Shown: positions 60,201 through 64,000 of the stretch, in pieces
Layout of the letters: the number at the start of each line of letters is the position of its first letter
Numbering within the stretch: position 1 is the stretch's first letter
NCBI GenBank assembly: GCA_028751875.1
Contig: CM054135.1
Location: 12,010,359 to 12,074,358 of the forward strand
From: Rapana venosa
Lineage: Eukaryota > Mollusca > Gastropoda > Neogastropoda > Muricidae
Length of the DNA stretch: 64,000 nt
Direction of reading: 5' to 3'
Made by a program: the position numbers and the translations under genes
The notes under the pieces: generated by a model
Told to the model about the DNA's origin: nothing
Databases searched by the model: none
The model's input: only the letters and a program-made list of their open reading frames with translations

Positions 60201-63010
60201 AAAATCTTATCCAGACAGAAGAAAAAAAACAACCCAAAGCCTGACTGGTCCCAAACCACACCCACAGTATAGTCCATAAAGCTCCTCCCCCCAAAACCCA
60301 AAAGTCCTGGTCTGGTTTCTGGTCCTTACCTTGAGCAGCGTGACTTGGTCGTCTTGGTTGAGCAGGGTGAAGCCAGGGATGCCTTTAGCGAAGTCCACCA
60401 CCGACTTGATGGCCGGAGTGAAGCTTTCCGAGAACTCGTCCAGGTCGTTCTTGTTGGCGTCCTGGGCCAGATGGTTGTTGAGGGGACAGGCCTGGGACAC
60501 ACAGCAGAGTCCACTGCGTGGTTACGTTGTAATAACCATCACGGACATACAAGTTTATACTGTGTGGTTACGTTGTAATAACCATCACGGACATACAAGT
60601 TTATACTGTGTGGTTACGTTGTAATAACCATCATGGGCATACAAGTTTATACTGTGTGAGTTATTTAGTAATAATGATCAAGGACACACAGCAGTGTCCA
60701 CCACGTGGTTACGTTGTAATAACCATCATGGACATACAAGTTTATACTGTGCGAGTTATTTAGTAATAATGATCATGGACACACAGCAGTGTCCACCACG
60801 TGGTTACGTTGTAATAACCATCATGGACATACAAGTTTATACTGTGTGGGTTATTTTGTAACAATGATTATGGACATACAACTTTATTCTGTGTGGTTAT
60901 TTTGTAATAATGATCATGGACACACAGCAGTGTCCACCACGTGGTTACGTTGTAATAACCATCACGGACATACAAGTTTATTCTGTGTGGGTTATTTTGT
61001 AACATCGATTATGGACATATAAGTTTATACTGTGCTGTTACTTTGTAATAACAATTATGGAATATAAGTTAATACTGAGTGGTTATTTTGTAATGATGAT
61101 CATTGATATAGCAGTTTATACTGTGTGGTTATTTAGTAATGATCATTGATATAGCAGTTTATACTGTGTGGTTGTTTAGTAATGATCATTAATATAGTAG
61201 TTTATACTATGTGGTTGTTTAGTAATGATCATTGATATAGCAGTTTATACTGTGTGGTTGTTTAGTAATGATCATTGATATAGCAGTTTATACTGTGTGG
61301 TTGTTTAGTAATGATCACTGACATAGCAGTTTATACTTCACAGAGCCGTAATCACCGACACAGCAGTTCACAGTGTATGCTTCTTTAGTCATGCTCAGGG
61401 TCATGCAGCATGTTCATACACCCACCACTCAGCCAGGTCAGCTCTACACCAAGAGTTGGACAGAGGCTGTAACCAAGTGGTTAAAACTCTTCGACTTTAA
61501 TCCCATAGGTCCATGAAGTCATGGGTTCGATTCTTGGTGGTGTCTAGTGAATTAAGGGAGGGGAGGGTTATGACCCCCCCCCCCCCCCCCCAGGTCAGCT
61601 TCAAGCACAGACCTGCACTTTACTCTACATACAGGATTTTTTTTTCTGATTTGCCGAAGAGTGGTGCTAATGCTCTCCAAATGCCCAGTCTGGAAGGCAG
61701 ACCAGGATGCTGCCTCGCTCGCTCACTCACCATGTTGGCCGGGCAGTTGATGTAGTTCCCCAGCTGCAACGCCAGCTCCCGCATCTGGGAGACTCGCGTC
61801 AGCGGCAGGTCACAGGTCATCTGATGAGAGACGATGACAGAGTGGACGACGTCCTGCTCGTTCTGCAGAATGTTGGACAAGGCGTTGGACTGAGACTGGG
61901 AGTTGACCTTCTGCATCTGTTCGATGATGCGTGCCTTCTCTTTCTTGGGCACTCGGCCAAACCGCACAGCTGCAAAAGAAGGCAAGATCCTAAAACTCTT
62001 TGACTGTCAGAGAACAACAGAGCTGTTGAAATTTTTTTTTAAATCTTAAAAATTAACCCCTGTGATTATGTTAAGTGTGGGTGTGGGTGTGACTAAACAT
62101 AGGTGTCAGTATATACATACACATGCAAGTATGTCTGTACATGCCCCCAAGTGCATAATATCCTCATACATGCATGATATCATTCTGAACTGCAGCACTC
62201 CTTTTGACCACTCTGTATTTTTTCACGTTAAAAAAGTTTATAGTGCAACAACAAACAAATTCACCCTTCTTTTAGCAACACCACAGTCAACATCCACAGG
62301 AAGCAAAGCTCAACTTACCATCTCTTGACATGCCCACGGAGATGCATTTTTTCAACCTGTTGAAGACAAAAAGAGATTGTTAACCACAGAACAAAGGACA
62401 TTATAAATATTTGATTGCACACACACACAGACACACACAGACACACACTTATGTCTAATAACACAATTTGTGAAGAGACTAAAATGAATCGAACATTCAC
62501 ACACACATCATACCCATTATAGCTTACAATAACAACTTTTGACATAATGAAAGACTATAATTAGATGAACTTAGCATGCTTTAAAAAAAATTTTTAAGCA
62601 GCACTCAGTTCAGCTTTTAAAAAAGATAGAGCACATCACTGCATGAATGCTTTGTGTTTTGGAAGAATTTTTAACAGGGATACAATATACATTCATACAA
62701 ATAGTGATTTCATGACTAATGTAAAAATCTATGACATAACCTTGAATGAAATACAAAAAGAGAAAAACAAAATGCCCATTTAGCAAAAAGGAAACCTACA
62801 CACCCACAAACACACTCCATACACACATGACATGTACACCCACCCACACACACACACAAACACACACACCCACCCACACACACACACATGCCCTATACCT
62901 CACCTGCAATACTGACAGCGGTTGCGATTCACCCTCATGATATTACACTGTTGGTTCTTCAAACATGGCCGATACTGAATTTTCTGCTGAATGCTACGGC
63001 GAAAGAAGCC
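47713..63010 (-). CDS. E75: E75-like nuclear receptor (NR1D3), partial, 13 exons
   Basis: Ligand-regulated transcription factor of the nucleus. In arthropods E75 is an ecdysone-induced, haem-binding, gas-sensing repressor; its role in this animal is inferred. The exons joined here give 1,154 codons plus stop with every splice phase matching. Domains in the partial protein: second zinc finger and its C-terminal extension (residues 1-70), hinge and ligand-binding domain (about 75-317), long F region (318-1154). The C-terminal extension reads CISVGMSRDAVRFGRVPK, the E75/Rev-erb signature; CQYCRLKKC favours E75 over Rev-erb. Both haem-ligand positions are present: Cys in ACPL (exon 4) and His in LHSEK (exon 7). 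No AF-2 helix follows. The first zinc finger, N-terminus and promoter lie beyond 64000. Introns hold SINEs and minisatellites. Confidence 0.95.
47885..48257. repeat. 55-bp minisatellite in E75 intron 12
   Basis: About seven units of CACAGCTGATGAAAGAGACG, then ATATTGTTAAAATGATA, then CAATAAAAACAGACATGT. On the gene strand each unit contains TTTTAACAAT and, after a short space, TCTCTTTCATCAG, that is, a branch-point-like and acceptor-like sequence. The array ends 58 bases before the real acceptor of the last exon. Confidence 0.93.
48258..48545 (+). mobile_element. SINE with tRNA-like head in E75 intron 12
   Basis: Head GTCTGGCTGGCTCAGCGGGT (A box), B-box-like GGGTTTGATTCTC, body GACAAGACGATAAACTAAAG, which is a diverged form of the family 2 body (GAGACGATAAACCGAGG). 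Orientation is opposite to E75. Confidence 0.6.
48995..49085 (+). mobile_element. SINE family 1, 3' module in E75 intron 12
   Basis: GGGGAAACGATCGCATACGC, TCACCGCTGGTGAACCC, GAGCTCTAGCCAGGGGAACA. The rest of 48546-48995 has no feature. Confidence 0.6.
49168..49579 (-). CDS. E75: E75 exon: Pro/Ala-rich F region
   Basis: 412 nt. It begins with a CAG-coded Ala run (the acceptor sits in the same CAG repeat), then DSPSSIQDSKPPEPLP, HPAVYHSMLASHLALQSL, QHLSSLQQQFAHLLAASS, and ends ASVSSMEER. The donor is AAAG/GTGAGG. Its second and third bases begin an in-frame TGA, so an unspliced transcript would stop right after MEER. Confidence 0.92.
49600..49705. repeat. 53-bp duplicate in E75 intron 11
   Basis: GGCATTGAGGGAAGAGAAAC, then AGGGATGGAAATGGTTGACA, then AATAATATAA occurs twice in tandem, starting 20 bases before the acceptor side of exon 12. 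The remainder of this intron (49706-50189) holds nothing recognisable. Confidence 0.9.
50190..51165 (-). CDS. E75: E75 exon: acidic/SUMO-like and Ser-rich F region
   Basis: 976 nt. It starts HMIADSCGLYGMALMPG and continues through a Pro/Gly/Ala-rich stretch. An acidic part follows with VEHIKKEEEEDIEVDVKEE, holding two matches to the SUMO site (IKKE, VKEE), then a Ser tract. Near the end is FNLKEKLMRKFDSSENLHK, likely helical. The acceptor lies in the last unit of a 20-bp array. Donor GTAAGT, phase 1 out. Confidence 0.93.
51150..51445. repeat. 20-bp minisatellite reaching the exon 11 acceptor
   Basis: About 13 units of CACATCACAGAGCAACAGCA or the longer CACGCAGCGTTCAAGGAACA form. On the gene strand the unit is TGCTGTTGCTCTGTGATGTG. 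The last unit reads TGCTGTTGCTCTGTGGTGTG and runs on into CAG, the acceptor of the exon at 51165. Confidence 0.92.
51480..52915. other. E75 intron 10, no other feature
   Basis: T tract at 51488-51512, (AAT/GAT)n at 51560-51630, then AT-rich sequence. No exon-like sequence is seen on either strand. Confidence 0.6.
52920..53040 (-). repeat. Palindrome-bearing dispersed repeat in E75 intron 10
   Basis: TGCCAAAGTCAGATGCACTG, CCTGACCTGTCAGG, TTTTTGCTCAAATGACGGAC and TACTGTTTGAGC, matching 21958-22085. An (AAG)n tract follows at 53040-53103. Confidence 0.7.
53155..53937 (-). CDS. E75: E75 exon: F region with basic RRR motifs and poly-Q
   Basis: 783 nt, 261 codons, phase 0 at both ends. Three basic motifs stand out: RRRCNTLDR (53833-53859), RRRYTLDR (53764-53787) and RRRCYSLHL (53425-53451). 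There are two CAG-coded Gln runs (5 and 7 residues), the second followed by RRGS. Acceptor TTTTCAG, donor GTGGGT. GC is far above the introns. I know of no named domain for it. Confidence 0.93.
54230..54285. repeat. (TA)n microsatellite in E75 intron 9
   Basis: About 50 bases of TA. The preceding 53938-54230 shows nothing else. Confidence 0.95.
54309..54617 (+). mobile_element. Chimeric tRNA/5S-rRNA SINE, copy C, in E75 intron 9
   Basis: Full copy with a 9-bp target duplication TATTTAAAG (54309-54317 and 54609-54617). Head GGGGACGGGATAGCTCAGTG, 5S-like AAGTTAAGCAGCGTCGAGC and TTGGATGGGTGACTG, and a GGGACTCCTTTACC tail. Antisense to E75. Confidence 0.9.
54690..54845. repeat. C and CT tracts
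   Basis: C runs at 54700-54722 and 54817-54844, and CT at 54726-54740. Between them is TTGAAATAAAAGGCTTTGCT, a LINE-tail-like word. Confidence 0.85.
55060..55205 (+). repeat. Palindrome-bearing dispersed repeat in E75 intron 9
   Basis: CGCTCATACAGCAACTAGTG, TGTTATATGAGCGAAAATGC, CCTGACAAGTCAGG and CATCCGACTTTGGCACAAGA. This is the best copy of the family, with both inverted repeats intact. Confidence 0.75.
55426..55525. repeat. 12-bp minisatellite at the exon 9 donor
   Basis: Eight units of (plus strand) CTCACTGACTGA or CTCACTGACCGA. On the gene strand each unit offers GTCAGT and GTGAGT. The first GTCAGT is the actual donor of the exon at 55526-55670. Confidence 0.93.
55526..55670 (-). CDS. 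E75: E75 exon: Ser/Thr-rich F-region start
   Basis: 145 nt. SGRSSPTNSEVSNMTITSG then SFSDTCSLESGGL, ending AAAHQQ. The acceptor is TGTGTGCAG. The donor CAG/GTCAGT is the first unit of a 12-bp tandem repeat (55426-55525). Phase 0 out. Confidence 0.9.
55685..55880. repeat. (AAT)n, (GAT)n and (GAA)n in E75 intron 8
   Basis: Trinucleotide mixture to about 55880, followed by ATGGAATTTATATAGTGCTG, the reverse of a SINE family 2 tail. From 55900 to 56650 nothing else is recognised. Confidence 0.85.
56654..56735 (-). CDS. E75: E75 exon: Arg/Glu-rich linker after LBD
   Basis: 82 nt. QSCRPDRRERHSTEESEMDF then QDSASAV. Phase 1 in and phase 2 out match both neighbours exactly. Acceptor CTTTCCAG, donor GTGAGT. 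It takes the place of helix 12, and I see no AF-2 exon in the flanking introns. Readthrough of the donor gives an immediate stop. Confidence 0.85.
56860..56955 (-). mobile_element. SINE family 1, 3' module in E75 intron 7
   Basis: On the plus strand: CCTCGGTAAGAGCTCAGAAG, TTCACCAATGGTGAGATTTT and GCCCACCATGAAGACAGCCA. Confidence 0.6.
57436..57905. repeat. 56-bp minisatellite in E75 intron 7
   Basis: Eight units of TTCCAGCATTCTGCTTACAA, CTGCAGTAACTTCACCATTC, then ATTTACAAGACAATCT. A subset carries TTAACGGTTGATT in place of TTCACCATTCATT. It starts 35 bases into the intron after the exon ending at 57942. Confidence 0.93.
57942..58118 (-). CDS. E75: E75 exon: LBD helices 10-11, haem His
   Basis: 177 nt. 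DRPGLRNMEQVERIQNRLTH, then FAKLLMKTTDLRTLNTLHSE. The His in LHSEK is the expected second haem ligand. The exon ends at KSIG with donor GTGAGA, where arthropod E75 continues with LVVFRTEH. A 56-bp array starts 35 bases after the donor. Confidence 0.95.
58383..58490 (+). mobile_element. Dispersed repeat fragment in E75 intron 6
   Basis: GCGTTTTAAC-free form: ACCCGTTCCGCTTTTCCGAA, GAGTAGGCCATTGTGTGCC, GGTGGGAACGGATGAC. It matches 6630-6728 in the same orientation. CATTATCCTCGAAATCAAAG, a LINE-tail word, follows at 58520. Confidence 0.55.
58669..58789 (-). CDS. E75: E75 exon: LBD helices 7-9
   Basis: 121 nt. TTGAGFLLDSMFDFAERF then LALFSAIVLLSP. It ends in phase 1, so the Asp of DRPGL is split across the intron. 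Acceptor GCTTTCAG, donor GTAGGT. Confidence 0.96.
58800..60325. other. E75 introns 4-5 (around exon 59245-59352)
   Basis: AT-rich intronic sequence, a C/A tract at about 59931-59964, and A/C-rich stretches to 60240. Apart from the exon already listed there is no gene or repeat family I recognise. Confidence 0.55.
59245..59352 (-). CDS. E75: E75 exon: LBD helices 5-6
   Basis: 108 nt, 36 codons in phase 0. AGTFEVLLVRLACLFDPESN is close to Rev-erb AGTFEVLMVRFASLFD. Acceptor GTTTACAG, donor GTGAGT. Confidence 0.96.
60330..60491 (-). CDS. E75: E75 exon: LBD helices 1-4
   Basis: 162 nt, 54 codons in phase 0. ACPLNNHLAQ opens the exon; its Cys aligns with the haem-ligating Cys of Rev-erb and E75. 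It continues SFTPAIKSVVDFAKGIPGF and DDQVTLLK, the nuclear receptor signature of helices 3-5. Acceptor TGTCCCAG, donor GTAAGG. Confidence 0.96.
60515..61370. repeat. About 60-bp complex tandem array in E75 intron 3
   Basis: Roughly 14 units of TGTGTGGTTACGTTGTAATA, then ACCATCACGGACATACAAG, then TTTATAC. Alternating units carry AATGATCATGGACACACAGC and AGTGTCCACCACGTGG. Units after 61030 shorten to about 48 bp (TTTAGTAATGATCATTGATA, TAGCAGTTTATACTG). The array ends near 61370 and begins 24 bases upstream of the exon at 60330-60491. Confidence 0.92.
61463..61627 (+). mobile_element. SINE family 1, 5' half, in E75 intron 3
   Basis: Head GGCTGTAACCAAGTGGTTAA, B box ATGGGTTCGATTCTTGG, then GTCTAGTGAATTAAGGGAG, interrupted by a C run (61577-61591). 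The 3' half is missing. Confidence 0.7.
61731..61969 (-). CDS. E75: E75 exon: T/A box, hinge, start of LBD
   Basis: 239 nt. It begins AVRFGRVPKKEKARIIEQMQ, then a Ser/Asn/Gln-rich hinge, then HQMTCDLPLTRVSQMREL and INCPANM. Acceptor TTTTGCAG, donor GTGAGT. A family 1 SINE lies 104 bases downstream in the next intron. Confidence 0.95.
62319..62356 (-). CDS. E75: E75 micro-exon (C-terminal extension)
   Basis: 38 nt, encoding LKKCISVGMSRD between split codons. It is flanked by TCAACAG (acceptor) and GTAAGT (donor). It joins the zinc finger to the T/A box and is essential for the frame. Confidence 0.93.
62904..63010 (-). CDS. E75: E75 exon encoding the second zinc finger
   Basis: 107 nt, 35 codons plus two bases. 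It begins GFFRRSIQQKIQYRPC and carries the four zinc ligands as C-x5-C-x9-C-x2-C (first C in RPC, last in CQYC). The acceptor is CCTTCAG and the donor GTGAGG. The start is at the conserved intron site just after the CEGCK box of the first finger, in phase 0, so a preceding exon is required. From 63010 to 64000 no sequence like that first finger is present. Confidence 0.95.
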
Positions 63011-63285
63011 CTGAAGGACGGAGACAAAGACAGAATTCATTACACCACAGCCCAATGTTTTCATAACAGAAAGAGTATTTCTTCCGTTTCTGAAATACAG
63101 TCATTGAATGCATCACAACTTCACACTAAAACATATACATTATTTATATATTACTGTACAGTAAACTTACACTAGCTTATTTAATAAACCAGTAGATCGA
63201 TACCGAGAAATGCAGAAAAACACACACACACATATGTCACTGACAGTTGACATAGACAACAAGAAATGCAGGAGAGAAGAGAGAA

Positions 63286-63321
<36 letters not shown>

Positions 63322-63743
63322 TGACAATGACAAAGTCTTTTATTTTGAGGATAATGAATAAGCACCCATGTGTTTTTTTACATCCAGTCCCCGCCTGTAG
63401 GGATACATCGTAATGATAACCTAATACTCATATATTCACAGTAAAAATAGACAAACAAAACCCCAACAACAACAAAACTAAAAAGAACCAAAAACAAAAC
63501 TCACCAAAAAACAAAAACCAACTCCCTCATCCCCCCCCCCTAAAAAAAAACAAAAAACAAAACCCAACCCCCCCCCCCCTCAAAAAACAACAACCCAACA
63601 ACAAACAAACCAACAACAACCAAACAAACCCCAACAACAAAACAAAACAAAACAACCAACCCCCAAATAAGATAAAGAATAAACCCAAACTTATAAAGTC
63701 ATAAAAATGAACATCTACACATTGTAAGTAAGGTACACATAGT

Positions 63744-63849
<106 letters not shown>

Positions 63850-64000
63850 GATATGCTAATCTGTATTTCCAAGGGTTACAGATAAGTATTGACATACTTT
63901 TTTTTAATCCTGCCCTTGCCCTGAGAAGGGACTATCCTTAGTAATCACAACTAATAGTTTCAAAATAGATTTCAAAGGAGAAAGAAAGAGAGAGAGAGAG

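Overview
This is a eukaryotic nuclear window, almost certainly from a lophotrochozoan and most likely a mollusc (the exact clade is an inference). The reasons are a spliced gene with GT-AG introns, dense SINE and LINE relics, very many microsatellites and long G or C homopolymers, and a nuclear receptor of the E75 (NR1D3) type. There are no bacterial operons, CRISPR arrays or phage genes.

Only one substantial protein gene can be supported: an E75-like nuclear receptor on the minus strand, 63010 down to 47713. I could assemble 13 coding exons whose splice phases all agree (3,465 nt, 1,154 codons plus stop). They cover the second zinc finger of the DNA-binding domain, the hinge, the complete haem-type ligand-binding domain, and a very long C-terminal F region. 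That region is rich in Ser, Pro, Gln, Glu and Ala, and the last exon ends in a PLNLT motif. The promoter, the N-terminus and the first zinc finger lie beyond position 64000. One tRNA-Gly(TCC) gene sits at 22635-22705 (minus).

Left part (1-34 kb): a 27/31-bp minisatellite (1-978); two paralogous membrane-segment ORFs (930-1804, minus); a 58-bp minisatellite (2.83-3.65 kb); decayed non-LTR retrotransposon pieces (4.1-4.6, 7.5-7.85, 8.5-9.2 and 24.4-24.8 kb); several tRNA-derived SINE families; long microsatellites; a stretch with error-like homopolymer texture (25.5-27.8 kb); and two large stop-free minisatellites (22-bp unit at 28.4-29.1 kb, 28-bp unit at 29.5-31.1 kb).

Middle part (33-47 kb): more SINEs, a 22-bp array at 35.9-36.5 kb, a composite CA-repeat array at 37.3-38.0 kb, an RTE/BovB-like reverse-transcriptase C-terminus (39.0-39.7 kb, minus), and GA/TC microsatellites. 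The possible E75 3' UTR lies below 47713.

Right part (47.7-64 kb): the E75 gene. Its introns hold minisatellites that repeatedly touch or copy the splice sites. The two most interesting observations are (i) a SINE family whose head joins a tRNA-like A box to the complete 5S rRNA internal promoter, and (ii) tandem arrays in at least four E75 introns that multiply donor-like or acceptor-like sequences right beside the real splice sites.
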